58,605 nucleotides of DNA from NCBI GenBank assembly GCA_024103215.1, contig JAGFIY010000030.1:1-58605 (forward strand), in the 5' to 3' direction. The stretch comes from Melioribacteraceae bacterium (GTDB taxonomy: Bacteria; Bacteroidota; Ignavibacteria; Ignavibacteriales; Melioribacteraceae). Made by a program: the position numbers and the translations under genes. This document shows positions 25,218 through 35,213 of this stretch, one piece after another. Positions within the stretch are counted from its first letter, which is position 1. Every line of letters starts with the position of its first letter. The notes under the pieces were generated by a model. The model was not told the origin of the DNA. It did no database searches and worked only from the letters and a program-made list of their open reading frames with translations.

Positions 25218-26153
25218 TTAATTTATAATTTTTCCTTCGGCATCATACTTAAAGAATCCTTCCCCGGTTTTTTTACCAAGTTTTCTTTCACGTACTAATT
25301 TTCTTAGTATTGGACATGGACGGTAACGTGGTTCTCCGAGAGTTGACCAAAGTTGTTCCATCCAAGCCAGCACTTCGTCCAATCCCATCGTATCTGCCAT
25401 TTCAAGCGGTCCCGTTTGAAAATTATAACCGAGTTTCATTGCTGTATCGATATCCTTTGCTTTCGCAACTCCTTCAAGCAGAATATGCATAGCTTCGTTG
25501 AGCAAGGGAACGATTGCTCTGGTCGTCACAAAACCCGGATATTCATAAACTTCAACCGCAGTTTTACCTATTTTTGCAGCAAACAATTTTGTAATCTCAA
25601 CCGTTTTGTCGGAGGTTTCAAGTCCTCTTATCAATTCAACCAAAGGAATTTTAGGTACCGGATGAAGGAAATGCATACCAATAATTCTGTCACTGCGATT
25701 TGTAATCTCAGCAATTTTTGTAAGGCTTAGTGTTGAAGTGTTTGATACGCATATCGTCTCGGGTTTTGCAACTTCGTCCATCTTTTTGAAGAGCATTCTT
25801 TTCAACTGGAAATTCTCTTCAACTGCTTCGATTATAATATCGCAATCCGACATTTCGTTTAGATCCAAAGTCCAAGTAATTCTACTTAAAACAGCTTTCA
25901 TCTCACTTTCGGTAAGACTCCACCTTGAAATATCTCTTTTCATTGATTCCGTCAGTTGAGCTTTAGCTGCTTCTAAAGTTTCTTCATTTTTTTCAACTAT
26001 AAGAACATCCAATCCGGCTGCGGAAACCGTTTGAGCAATTCCCTGACCCATAACTCCTGCTCCGATAATCGCCACATAATCTATTCTTCCTTGTTCGACT
26101 TCTTTAGCTTTTTCACTGATAAGATCTTCCAGTTTTAATTTTTCTTCGGGCAT
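25218..26153 (-). CDS. 3-hydroxyacyl-CoA (3-hydroxybutyryl-CoA) dehydrogenase
   Basis: NAD(P)-dependent oxidoreduction between 3-hydroxyacyl-CoA and 3-ketoacyl-CoA. The 311 residues have a short N-terminal extension, the Rossmann motif VAIIGAGVMGQGIAQTVSAAG, DIIIEAVEEN, and the serine in CVSNTSTLSLTKIA. The catalytic-histidine region reads MHFLHPVPKIPLVELI, with histidine where Asn is usual after 'HFF'. The Asn of 'GFxxNR' is also changed: PGFVTTRAIVPLLNEA. The C-terminal 3HCDH domain (TGPLEMADTMGLDEVLAWME, KLGKKTGEGFFKY) is normal. It could serve beta-oxidation or butyryl/PHB-type chemistry. Pairing with ackA suggests acyl-CoA catabolism to acetate (inference). Confidence 0.92.
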   Translation of the reverse strand: MPEEKLKLEDLISEKAKEVEQGRIDYVAIIGAGVMGQGIAQTVSAAGLDVLIVEKNEETLEAAKAQLTESMKRDISRWSLTESEMKAVLSRITWTLDLNEMSDCDIIIEAVEENFQLKRMLFKKMDEVAKPETICVSNTSTLSLTKIAEITNRSDRIIGMHFLHPVPKIPLVELIRGLETSDKTVEITKLFAAKIGKTAVEVYEYPGFVTTRAIVPLLNEAMHILLEGVAKAKDIDTAMKLGYNFQTGPLEMADTMGLDEVLAWMEQLWSTLGEPRYRPCPILRKLVRERKLGKKTGEGFFKYDAEGKIIN

Positions 26154-26240
26154 ACTTTTCTCATTATTATTATATAATTAGTAAGATTCTTCAACATTGA
26201 TGCCAATAAAATTATTAAAATAGATAAAAAAAGCTCTATT

Positions 26241-27074
26241 TCAGTAATCTTTTTTATTAAAAATAATAATCGAGAAATATAAAATGAGAATCATAAATGC
26301 AAGGGATGTTAGAATAGGCTGGAAGTCATCAATACCCCCGGAAATGGATAAGTCACTCATTTGTGTGCCGAGTTCAGAAGTTTTAGGAACGATGTAATAT
26401 AAAACATCAATAATTATTTCGGTCGCCTTGCTGTCGATAAGAGGGTAAAAATTTTCGCGAAAAGCAAGTATTGGTGAAATAATAATAAAAATAATGTATG
26501 AAAGCATCATTGCTAAAATCGAACTTTTAGTCAAAATCCCGACGATTATTATAAGTGAATAGAGCACGGCAAAAGTGAAAGTGATCATCGGAATTGAGTA
26601 TAAAAACGCTGTTTCCCAAATACCAAACTTAATTCCGAAAAGTATCCACATTCCTATTACCAAATAAGCGATGTTAATAAACACAACAAGAGTCCCACCT
26701 AAAAATTTTCCTATAATAATCTGATAACGAGCAACCGGTTTTGATAATAATAGATCAATATTCCCTTTCTCCAGCATATTTGGGACTAAGCTCGAAACGC
26801 TGAAGATTGAAAGAAACAATCCGAATCCGAAAAGCGGACTTACGATCATAAGTTTCAGCCCGCTAAGTATTTCACTCAGTATTATCTCATTGTTTTGCGC
26901 TTTTTGTCCGAAGAACGACATAAAACTTTCAACATCTACTGATGCGAGAATTATTCCCATCGTAATTAATGAAAGTGTTGAAATCGCAAAAAAAGCAATG
27001 AATATTTTTCGTGAAAAAGTTTCGCGTAAGGTTAAAATTGTTATTAAATATATGTTGCGCATAATATCATTCAT
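26241..27074 (-). CDS. ABC-2 type transporter permease
   Basis: A 277-residue integral membrane protein with about six hydrophobic helices, starting with the amphipathic segment TLRETFSRKIFIAFFAISTLSLI. A conserved ABC-2 feature is the segment MLEKGNIDLLLSKPVARYQIIIGKFLGG near the middle. Its start overlaps the end of the ATPase gene by 8 bp, so the pair forms one exporter. The substrate is unknown. ABC-2 exporters of this type move lipids, polysaccharides, antibiotics or copper-related cargo. No neighbouring gene points to one of these. Confidence 0.88.
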   Translation of the reverse strand: MNDIMRNIYLITILTLRETFSRKIFIAFFAISTLSLITMGIILASVDVESFMSFFGQKAQNNEIILSEILSGLKLMIVSPLFGFGLFLSIFSVSSLVPNMLEKGNIDLLLSKPVARYQIIIGKFLGGTLVVFINIAYLVIGMWILFGIKFGIWETAFLYSIPMITFTFAVLYSLIIIVGILTKSSILAMMLSYIIFIIISPILAFRENFYPLIDSKATEIIIDVLYYIVPKTSELGTQMSDLSISGGIDDFQPILTSLAFMILILYFSIIIFNKKDY

Positions 27075-28014
27075 TATCTTCCCTGTTATCTGTCTCGTGA
27101 ATTAAATTAATGAACATATCTTCCAACGAAGTTTTTAGCGGAAGCATAGCTTCTATTGAAATTCCGTTTTGCCTGAATTTATCGAGAAGTTTATCCCGCT
27201 GTTCAGGACTTTCAACTTTCAGATGCAGTGTATAATCATCTTTTTGCGAAAACGAAAATCCTTCGGTTGATTTACGGACTATTTCGGAATCTAATTTTTG
27301 ATTTATCTTAATCTCATAAATTTCCTTTTGAGTGGTTATATCCACAACCGTCCCCTCCCTAACTAAACTTCCTTTGTGAAGAATTGCAACTCTATCACAA
27401 ACCAGTTCAACTTCCGAGAGCAGATGACTGTTCAAAAAAATTGTTTTCCCTTCACTTTTAAGTTCAAGCAAAATATCTCTTATTTCTTTGCGCCCAAGTG
27501 GATCAACCCCGTCCGTTGGTTCATCCAGAAAAATTATTTTGGGATCTGCAATCAATGCATGAGCTAATCCCAAACGCTGCATCATGCCTTTGGAATAACT
27601 TTTTACTTTTGTCCGTTTCCACTTGTACATTTTAACAAGTTTAAGGAGCGAATCGATTTTTTCTTGCAGACCTTCTTTTGAACAACCGGAAAGTTGAGCA
27701 TAGTATTTAAGTACATCCTCGCCGGTTAAATAGAGCGGAAATTTATGGTTTTCCGGCAGATAACCAACATGCTTCCTAACCAAATAATCATCTATCTTTT
27801 TATTAAGTATTTCAGCAGTTCCGGAAGTTGGGAACACGATTCCAAGTAAAATTTTTATCAATGTTGTTTTACCTGCACCGTTTGGTCCTAATAATCCAAA
27901 GATTGTAGATTCATTGACAGTTAAAGAAAAATTGTTTAACGCAGTAACTCGCGATGACTTTGAATTAGGATTAAATATTTTTGTAAGATTGTTTATAGTA
28001 ATTATATTCATCAA
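27067..28014 (-). CDS. ABC transporter ATP-binding protein
   Basis: A 315-residue ATPase of the CcmA/ABC-2 exporter type. Walker A is GLLGPNGAGKTTLIKIL, the Q-loop lies in VGYLPENHKFP, the signature is SYSKGMMQRLGLAHAL, and Walker B is IIFLDEPTDGVDPLGRKEIRD followed by the H-loop FLNSHLLSEVE. The C-terminal ~90 residues (EIYEIKINQKLDSEIVRKS ... TSLEDMFINLI) are the regulatory tail usual in this group. It overlaps its permease partner by 8 bp and is divergent from recQ. Confidence 0.95.
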   Translation of the reverse strand: MMNIITINNLTKIFNPNSKSSRVTALNNFSLTVNESTIFGLLGPNGAGKTTLIKILLGIVFPTSGTAEILNKKIDDYLVRKHVGYLPENHKFPLYLTGEDVLKYYAQLSGCSKEGLQEKIDSLLKLVKMYKWKRTKVKSYSKGMMQRLGLAHALIADPKIIFLDEPTDGVDPLGRKEIRDILLELKSEGKTIFLNSHLLSEVELVCDRVAILHKGSLVREGTVVDITTQKEIYEIKINQKLDSEIVRKSTEGFSFSQKDDYTLHLKVESPEQRDKLLDKFRQNGISIEAMLPLKTSLEDMFINLIHETDNREDNE

Positions 28015-28105
28015 AAATTCCGTGTTAAAGATTAATCAATCGAATAATCAAGTCTGTATTTATTCTTATATTTCAAAATAAACTTTAATAAGGTTATTAC
28101 AAAAA

Positions 28106-30715
28106 TTGCCGAAGAAAAATCCCGAACAAATATTAAAACAATTTTTTGGTTTTGATCAGTTTAGAGAAAATCAACTTGAAATCATCGAAACCATTTTAAA
28201 GGGTAAAAACCTACTTTCGGTACTTCCGACAGGAGCAGGAAAAACTCTATGTTACCAAATACCTGCACTTTTATCGGAAAAATTTTCGATTATAATTTCC
28301 CCCTTGATTTCCTTGATGAAAGATCAAGTCGATGCAATAAACCAAATAGAAAAAGTTTCTGCTTTCATCAACAGTACATTAGACTATTCCACAAGCGAAA
28401 AGGTTTTAAATAATATCGAGAAAAAAAAAATAAAATTACTCTATATCGCACCTGAACGTCTTGAGAACGAAATTTTTCTTCAAAGGATTAAGCAGTTGGA
28501 TCCCGACTACCTCTTCATCGATGAAGCACACTGTATAAGTCAGTGGGGACACAATTTTAGACCAAGTTATAGGAACATCAAAAAGATTATTGAATTAATT
28601 AAATTCAAAAACATCGCGGCTTTTACCGCAACCGCAACAAAGGAAGTAAGAAAAGATATTGCAACTCAGCTCGGATTGGAGAAACCAAAAATTATAGTCG
28701 GCGGTTTCGAGCGAGAAAATCTTCATCTGAACGTTATACATACGCGAGATAAAAAGGCAGAATTGCTTTCAATCCTAAGAGATAAAAATCATCTTCCCGC
28801 AATAATTTATTCGGCGACGAGAAAGAGCTGTGAAGCCATAAGCGAACTTCTTTACGAGAAAAAAATTCAAAACAGAGTTTATCATGCAGGAATTTCAAAT
28901 GAGATACGCGAGATAATTCAGGATGAATTCAGTTCCGGTCAATCAGATTTAATCGTTGCAACAAATGCATTCGGAATGGGCATTGATAAGTCCGATATTA
29001 GAAGTATAATCCACTATCACTTTCCGGGAAGCTTAGAAAGCTATTACCAAGAAATTGGAAGAGCGGGAAGAGATGGTAAGGATGCTGAAATTTTTCTTCT
29101 CTTCGATCCAAAAGATCATGGCGTTCAGGAGTATTTTATAAACAGTACTCATCCAACCCCAAACGAGATTCAAATTGTTTATAACACTTTGTTTGATTAC
29201 AACCAAATCGCGCTTGGATCAAAAAGCGATCAAACCTTAATGATAGATCCGGGAATAAAAATTCTTTTTGAAAGCAAAAGCATAAATGAAAGCAAACTGA
29301 ATTCTATTTTACTAAAACTTCAGGAACTTGGAGTACTAAAGTTTACAAATAACACCGGCAAATTTTATCATTGCAAAATTAGAATCCCAAGCAACGATCT
29401 TCATAATTATCTTAAGCAAACACGTTCGAAAAAAATAAGGTCGATTATAACAGAGTTACTTAAAATTTATGGGGCTGGAATTTTTGTTAAATCAATAAGG
29501 CTAGATCCGCAATCGTTATCCTCAAGATGCGATTTAAGTTTTTCCGAATTGATTAACGAACTAAATTCCCTGAACTCAAAGGGAATTCTTGAATTCAAAA
29601 TAATCGATTCGTCAGGTTTTGTACAGATGCTGCAGGAAAGAAGGAGATTCAGCGATCTAAAATTAGATGAAACCGAATTATTATTAAATTTAGAAAATGC
29701 AAGACGTAAACTGAGAATGATGCTCGATTACTGCTATACGAAGTCTTGCCGCTTCAAATTTTTACTTGATTATTTTGAAGGGAACAGTACTACTTACACC
29801 TGCAGAAAATGTGACAACTGCAAAGGAGAAAACAAAAGTAAAATTCTTGAACGCAACGAATACTTAGAGAACAAAATAATTTCTCTGATAGGAGAGGCTG
29901 ACTTTGCAGTAAGAGAACATTTGATTCATAAAATATTACGTGGTGAAGCAAAAAATTTCACGCGACAAAATTTATCCTCATTCGGAAGTTGCGAACATTA
30001 CTCGAGAGATGAAATTCAAAATTCACTTGATTATCTCTTGAGCAGAAATCTAATTAAAAAAATTAACTCCACTTATGGATTGCACGAAAAAGGAATCGAT
30101 CTAATTTTAGATGACTCCAAAATTGACTTAAAAAACATTGATGAGATTGATCGAACGCTGGAAATATTTAATCAACTCCGAGAAGTAAGAAAAGAAGCCG
30201 CAAAAAAATTCGGTCAGCCGATTCAATTTATATGTTCCGATGAACTTCTTCGCAAAGTTGCAGAACTTGAACCAACCACTCAATCGGAATTGATGAGTAT
30301 AAACGGTTTCACTCAAAAAATGTTTAATAAATTCGGCGAGGATATAATCTTTATTATTTCGGAATACAAAAGAAAATATCCGGAAGAGATTATGACAAAA
30401 GCATTGCCCGAAAATCTAAGTTTCTTAAGAACCATGCTTGATAAAAAATACTCGATGCAAGACATTTCTAGAATTACAAAACTGCCTTCTGCCGTAATTT
30501 CACTACAGATTGAATCATTGCTGGAATATGACAACAAACTTGATATTCATAGCATCATTAATCCAAAAATTATTGATAAAATCAGAGACGTTGTTGAAAA
30601 AAATAGATCGGCAAATCTCAAAGAATTAAAGGCGTTGTTACCGAATGATGTTTCTTATGCAGAAATAAGAATTGTTAAGAAGAAGATTGAGGTTCTTGAT
30701 CCGAAGCAGTTTTAA
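28106..30715 (+). CDS. recQ: ATP-dependent DNA helicase RecQ
   Basis: 3'-5' helicase for recombination and fork repair. The 869 residues start from a TTG at 28106, the only in-frame start that keeps the Q motif (FGFDQFRENQLEII). Walker A is LPTGAGKTLCYQIPA (about residue 40) and the DEAH box is FIDEAHCISQWGHNFRPSY. The second RecA domain ends with YYQEIGRAGRDG. The RQC zinc site comprises CYTKSCRF ... CRKCDNC (about residues 548-572). It is followed by a winged helix, an HRDC domain (about 690-770) and an extra C-terminal helix-turn-helix-like segment (SMQDISRITKLPSAVISLQIESLL). At 869 residues it is longer than E. coli RecQ (about 610). Its last 41 bp overlap the convergent DUF4296 gene. Confidence 0.95.
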   Translation: MPKKNPEQILKQFFGFDQFRENQLEIIETILKGKNLLSVLPTGAGKTLCYQIPALLSEKFSIIISPLISLMKDQVDAINQIEKVSAFINSTLDYSTSEKVLNNIEKKKIKLLYIAPERLENEIFLQRIKQLDPDYLFIDEAHCISQWGHNFRPSYRNIKKIIELIKFKNIAAFTATATKEVRKDIATQLGLEKPKIIVGGFERENLHLNVIHTRDKKAELLSILRDKNHLPAIIYSATRKSCEAISELLYEKKIQNRVYHAGISNEIREIIQDEFSSGQSDLIVATNAFGMGIDKSDIRSIIHYHFPGSLESYYQEIGRAGRDGKDAEIFLLFDPKDHGVQEYFINSTHPTPNEIQIVYNTLFDYNQIALGSKSDQTLMIDPGIKILFESKSINESKLNSILLKLQELGVLKFTNNTGKFYHCKIRIPSNDLHNYLKQTRSKKIRSIITELLKIYGAGIFVKSIRLDPQSLSSRCDLSFSELINELNSLNSKGILEFKIIDSSGFVQMLQERRRFSDLKLDETELLLNLENARRKLRMMLDYCYTKSCRFKFLLDYFEGNSTTYTCRKCDNCKGENKSKILERNEYLENKIISLIGEADFAVREHLIHKILRGEAKNFTRQNLSSFGSCEHYSRDEIQNSLDYLLSRNLIKKINSTYGLHEKGIDLILDDSKIDLKNIDEIDRTLEIFNQLREVRKEAAKKFGQPIQFICSDELLRKVAELEPTTQSELMSINGFTQKMFNKFGEDIIFIISEYKRKYPEEIMTKALPENLSFLRTMLDKKYSMQDISRITKLPSAVISLQIESLLEYDNKLDIHSIINPKIIDKIRDVVEKNRSANLKELKALLPNDVSYAEIRIVKKKIEVLDPKQF

Positions 30716-31028
30716 GCGAATCGATTATTCTTTCTGCCTCGTTAAAAAGCACATTCCATTTTTTTTCGTCTAGTCCATAAATGGAGAACGATCGCTCATA
30801 CTTTGATTTATCAAAATTGTGCTCCCGAAAATATTCATCTTGTTTTATTCTAACGGAATCGGTACCTGATAAATTTGATTCCTCGATAATCAGAAGATCA
30901 ACATAAATTCGCGCAGTTGTTTTTTCATCGTAATAATTTTCTGAGGAACAAGAAACTACAACCGTCAGAAAAAATAATACAGCGAAACTAATTACGCTTA
31001 CTTGCTTCAAATAAGATTTTCTTTTCAC
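30675..31028 (-). CDS. DUF4296 family lipoprotein
   Basis: A 117-residue small lipoprotein. The N-terminus is positively charged, with a hydrophobic stretch and a lipobox ending LTVVVSC (cysteine near residue 27). The mature part matches DUF4296: TARIYVDLLIIEESN, an aspartate/tyrosine-rich helix and IYGLDEKKWNVLFNEAERIIDSLK. The role of the family is unknown. The gene is squeezed between neighbours: its first 41 bp lie inside the rhomboid gene on the same strand, and its last 41 bp overlap the end of recQ on the opposite strand. Confidence 0.8.
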   Translation of the reverse strand: MKRKSYLKQVSVISFAVLFFLTVVVSCSSENYYDEKTTARIYVDLLIIEESNLSGTDSVRIKQDEYFREHNFDKSKYERSFSIYGLDEKKWNVLFNEAERIIDSLKTASDQEPQSSS

Positions 31029-31953
31029 GCTCTGTAAGATTTTGATATCCTGATTGACTAATTTTATCCAATATTCTATCTATTTCTTCCTGAGTAACAT
31101 AATCATCATCAGTTCGTGATTTATCGCTTAGATCAAAAAATTCCGCTTCTTCCACTTTCGGTTTCGTTGAACCGAACATTCGAGGTTTCCTAAAAGTATT
31201 ATCAGAATTGCGAAAATGATTTTTAGATGAGGATTGAGAATCAATTTTTCGTTTGACGTTTCTCCACCATCCATCAATATTAAAATGATATTTCCTGTCG
31301 AGCAGAATAAAAATCAATGCGGTAATTGCGCCTCCTATATGAGCCAAGTGTGCCACGATACTTGGACTACCAACGGAGAGGAATTCAATAATTATCAAAA
31401 ATCCAATTAAGTATTTTGCGCGGATCGGCAGAAGAAAGTAAAGATAAATAGGCCGATCAGGAAAGAAGAACGCGAAAGCCAGCATAATTCCGTAAACTGC
31501 CCCCGATGCACCAATTGTTGGCGCTGCACCGCCCGATAAAAGCGGTGATAAAAAGATATGTAATAGCCCCGCACCGATTCCCGAGAGAAGATAGAATATT
31601 AAAAATTTCTTTGATCCCCACATGTTTTCCAATTCCATACCGAACATCCATAGCATCAAAAGATTGAAAAAGATGTGAGAAAAACCGCCGTGCATAAACT
31701 GATAAGTTATTAATTGCCATACTTGAAAATTGAAAGGCTGTCCTGCTTGATCAATGCCAGCAAGCGGATTTAATGCAAAATAACGATTCAATACATACCA
31801 TCCGGGAACACCACCAAAAGTCAGATTATCAAAAATCATTTGAATAAAAAATACAATTACATTTATAATTAAAATCTTTTTAATTACATGGGGAAATAAA
31901 CTAAATCCTCCAAACCCCGTAGGTCTGTAATAATCTCTTGAATCGTAACTCAT
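30988..31953 (-). CDS. Rhomboid family intramembrane serine protease
   Basis: A 321-residue membrane protease with six or more transmembrane helices. The catalytic serine is in PTIGASGAVYGIMLAFAFFFP (GASG motif) and the histidine partner in VAHLAHIGGAITALIF. The tryptophan/arginine-type loop (MHGGFSHIFFNLLMLWMFG) is also conserved. After the last helix comes a soluble tail of about 100 residues ending YVTQEEIDRILDKISQSGYQNLTEREKKILFEAS, a short helical module seen on many Bacteroidota rhomboids. Substrates are unknown. The DUF4296 lipoprotein start lies within its 3' end. Confidence 0.94.
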   Translation of the reverse strand: MSYDSRDYYRPTGFGGFSLFPHVIKKILIINVIVFFIQMIFDNLTFGGVPGWYVLNRYFALNPLAGIDQAGQPFNFQVWQLITYQFMHGGFSHIFFNLLMLWMFGMELENMWGSKKFLIFYLLSGIGAGLLHIFLSPLLSGGAAPTIGASGAVYGIMLAFAFFFPDRPIYLYFLLPIRAKYLIGFLIIIEFLSVGSPSIVAHLAHIGGAITALIFILLDRKYHFNIDGWWRNVKRKIDSQSSSKNHFRNSDNTFRKPRMFGSTKPKVEEAEFFDLSDKSRTDDDYVTQEEIDRILDKISQSGYQNLTEREKKILFEASKRN

Positions 31954-32010
31954 CTATTACCTTGTAATCTCTAATTCGTTATTTAAGTTAATTGTTTTCG
32001 GAAAAAATGC

Positions 32011-32047
32011 AAGAAGCAATCTAAACCGGTTATTTAGACTGCTTCTT
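32011..32047 (-). terminator. Terminator after pgk
   Basis: A 15-bp stem, AAGAAGCAATCTAAA (32011-32025) with TTTAGACTGCTTCTT (32033-32047), has one G-U wobble in the minus-strand RNA and a 7-nt loop. A T-run (GCATTTTTTCC) follows on the minus strand. It lies 22 bp past the pgk stop. Confidence 0.85.
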
Positions 32048-32068
32048 TATCAATTTTGTTTCTATGGT

Positions 32069-33265
32069 TTAATTATCCGTCAAAGCAGCAACACCAGGAA
32101 GAACTTTTCCTTCCAAAAACTCAAGTGAAGCACCGCCTCCTGTTGATACATGCGAAACCTTTTCTTCAAGTCCCGCTTTCTTGATTGCTGCCGCAGAATC
32201 TCCTCCTCCAATAACAGTTACTGCGCCTCCGCTCGTAGCTGCGGCAAGTGCTTCGGCAACTGCATTTGTTCCATGAGCAAAATTATCAAATTCGAAAACA
32301 CCCATCGGACCATTCCAAATTATAGTTTTACTCGACTTAATAACATCACAGAAAATTTTAATAGTATCTTCGCCAATATCAAGACCCATTTTTTCAGCCG
32401 GAATAGAATTGATTTTGTAGAAACTTCCCGGTGCATCGTTCGAAAATTCATCTGCAGCTTTTACATCCACCGGAAGTAAGAAATTAACCTTGCTGTTTTT
32501 AGCTTTTTCTAAAAGTTGTATTGCAAGTTCAATTTTTTCTTCTTCAAGAAGTGATTTCCCAATTTCAAAACCTTGAGCTTTGAAAAAAGTATAAGCCATT
32601 CCGCCGCCGATAAGAAGATTATCAACCTTCGGCAGCAGGTTTTCAATAACATCAATTTTCCCGGAAATTTTTGCGCCGCCCAATATAGCAGTGAATGGTC
32701 TTTTCGGATTTGACACAGCAGTACCCAAGTATTCAAGTTCTCTTTGCATCAAATAACCGGCTGCACATTTGTCAATAAATTTTGTAACTCCTTCCGTTGA
32801 TGCGTGTGCACGATGTGCCGATCCGAATGCATCGTTTACATAAACATCCGCAAATTCTGAAAGCTGTTTCGCAAAGTTCTCTTCGTTATCGGTTTCTTCT
32901 TTGTGAAATCTCAAATTTTCGAGAAGAAGTACATCTCCCGGTTGTAAATTTGCAACCAGATTTTTTACACTCTCCCCTATGCAATCATCAGCAAAACGAA
33001 CCTCTTTCCCAAGCAACGATGAAAGTCTTTCTGCAACTGGCTTTAGAGAAAATTCCATCTTCCTTTCTCCTTTTGGTCTGCCCAAGTGACTCATCAAAAT
33101 AGTCTTTCCACCGTCGCTAATAATTTTTTCTATTGTCGGAAGAGCGGCTGTGATTCTAATATCGTCGGTGATTTTTTGATTCTCGTCCAGTGGAACATTA
33201 AAATCCACCCGCACCAGAACTCTTTTGTCTTTCAGTTCTAAATTATCGATAGTTAATTTGTTCAT
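32069..33265 (-). CDS. pgk: Phosphoglycerate kinase
   Basis: Glycolytic/gluconeogenic enzyme that moves phosphate between 1,3-bisphosphoglycerate and ADP. The frame opens at 33298, but the ATG at 33265 follows a strong GGAGGAAC Shine-Dalgarno and gives the normal N-terminus ([26 protein letters not shown]), about 398 residues. Family segments: [86 protein letters not shown] and [13 protein letters not shown]. It lies downstream of gap, separated by a strong terminator, so much of its transcription may start locally or depend on readthrough. Confidence 0.97.
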   Translation of the reverse strand: MNKLTIDNLELKDKRVLVRVDFNVPLDENQKITDDIRITAALPTIEKIISDGGKTILMSHLGRPKGERKMEFSLKPVAERLSSLLGKEVRFADDCIGESVKNLVANLQPGDVLLLENLRFHKEETDNEENFAKQLSEFADVYVNDAFGSAHRAHASTEGVTKFIDKCAAGYLMQRELEYLGTAVSNPKRPFTAILGGAKISGKIDVIENLLPKVDNLLIGGGMAYTFFKAQGFEIGKSLLEEEKIELAIQLLEKAKNSKVNFLLPVDVKAADEFSNDAPGSFYKINSIPAEKMGLDIGEDTIKIFCDVIKSSKTIIWNGPMGVFEFDNFAHGTNAVAEALAAATSGGAVTVIGGGDSAAAIKKAGLEEKVSHVSTGGGASLEFLEGKVLPGVAALTDN

Positions 33266-33288
33266 TGTTCCTCCAAAATCAAAAAAAA

Positions 33289-33313
33289 GACGCAGCAAAA
33301 ATTTTACTGCGTC
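33289..33313 (-). terminator. Terminator between gap and pgk
   Basis: Stem GACGCAG (33289-33295) with CTGCGTC (33307-33313) and an 11-nt loop. It is followed on the minus strand by an uninterrupted run of eight T. It ends gap transcription 30 bp past its stop and precedes the pgk ribosome binding site. Confidence 0.85.
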
Positions 33314-33342
33314 CTTTTGTTATAAAGATATCATAATTTTTC

Positions 33343-34376
<1,034 letters not shown>

Positions 34377-34382
<6 letters not shown>

Positions 34383-34405
34383 GCTAGAAAGCAATGATTT
34401 ATCAA
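34377..34405 (-). promoter_or_regulatory. gap: Predicted promoter of gap
   Basis: On the minus strand: TTGATA, a 17-bp spacer, then TATATT. The -10 ends about 42 bp before the gap ATG, leaving a short leader with a GGAGG ribosome site. This is a sigma-70-like arrangement; Bacteroidota may use other consensus elements. Confidence 0.5.
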
Positions 34406-34460
34406 TTTAGTTAAGCTTCGTAAATATCATTCCTTTATAGAATAATATTTATATGTAAAC

Positions 34461-34504
34461 TTGATTTAGGGCAGAAATTTTTGTATAAATGATTTTGTTA
34501 TAAT
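34461..34504 (+). promoter_or_regulatory. Predicted promoter(s) of the Crp/Fnr-type gene
   Basis: TTGATT (34461-34466), a 17-bp spacer and TATAAA (34484-34489) form one sigma-70-like promoter. Just downstream, TGTTATAAT (34496-34504) is an extended -10 with a perfect TATAAT. The Shine-Dalgarno GGGAGAGG precedes the ATG at 34530. Confidence 0.45.
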
Positions 34505-34529
34505 CACTTATAGAGAAAACGGGAGAGGT

Positions 34530-35213
34530 ATGGAGTCATTATCTGATTTTCTCCTATACGTACCGATTTTTTCGGACTTACCAAAAGAAACAATCGAAAA
34601 AATCTCACAAATAGGAACAAGAAAAAAGTTTGTGAAGGACAGCGTGATCCTAATGGAAGATGAACAAGGCGGCGCGCTTTTTGTAATCGTTAGTGGAAAG
34701 GTGAAAGTCACAAGAACCAGCAGTGACGGCCGCGAGGTTATTTTAACTATTTTGTCCGACTCCGACTTTTTCGGAGAGATGGCTTTATTGGATGGAATGA
34801 CCCGTTCGGCAACGGTGATTGCAACTGAAGATTCTGAAGTATTTATGATTCAGCGCAGCGAGTTTCTTGTTTTACTGAAGGACCATCCTGAAATCTCGAT
34901 TGCACTGCTTCAAGAGTTAACCAAGAGACTGAGAGCCGCCGATATGAAAATTAAATCCCTCTCCTTGAAAGATGCCGAAGGAAAAGTTGCAACAGTATTA
35001 CTGCAGCTTGCCGATGATGTGGGCAAAATTAAACAGGGAGTAGTTGAGATTGAAAAACTTCCGCTTCAGCAGGATCTTGCCAATATGGCGGCAACCTCGA
35101 GAGAAACTATTTCAAGAACACTTCATTCCTTTGCAAAAAAAGGTTTGGTGGAATTGGAAGGCTCAAAATTAAGAATTTTAGATTACGAAAAATTTAAAGA
35201 ATTATATCACTGA
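34530..35213 (+). CDS. Crp/Fnr family transcriptional regulator
   Basis: A 227-residue regulator. Residues ~10-125 form a cyclic-nucleotide-binding beta-roll with FFGEMALLDGMTRSATV, which keeps the glutamate and arginine that contact the cyclic nucleotide phosphate in CRP. The C-terminal Crp-type helix-turn-helix is PLQQDLANMAATSRETISRTLHSFAKKGLVEL. There are no cysteines at all, so it is not an iron-sulfur FNR; a cAMP-type or ligand-independent mode is more likely. It is divergent from gap and could act on the shared intergenic region (inference). The stop overlaps the start of the PHP gene by one base (TGATG). Confidence 0.93.
   Translation: MESLSDFLLYVPIFSDLPKETIEKISQIGTRKKFVKDSVILMEDEQGGALFVIVSGKVKVTRTSSDGREVILTILSDSDFFGEMALLDGMTRSATVIATEDSEVFMIQRSEFLVLLKDHPEISIALLQELTKRLRAADMKIKSLSLKDAEGKVATVLLQLADDVGKIKQGVVEIEKLPLQQDLANMAATSRETISRTLHSFAKKGLVELEGSKLRILDYEKFKELYH

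Noticed and set aside
26205-26245. AT-rich small stem after the ABC permease gene (AAATAGA/TCTATTT)
   Set aside because: Seven A/T-rich pairs without a clear T-run; too weak to call a terminator.
10502-31028. Three gene overlaps of exactly 41 bp (10502-10542, 30675-30715, 30988-31028)
   Set aside because: The sequences are unrelated and one overlap is codirectional; equal length is most likely coincidence.
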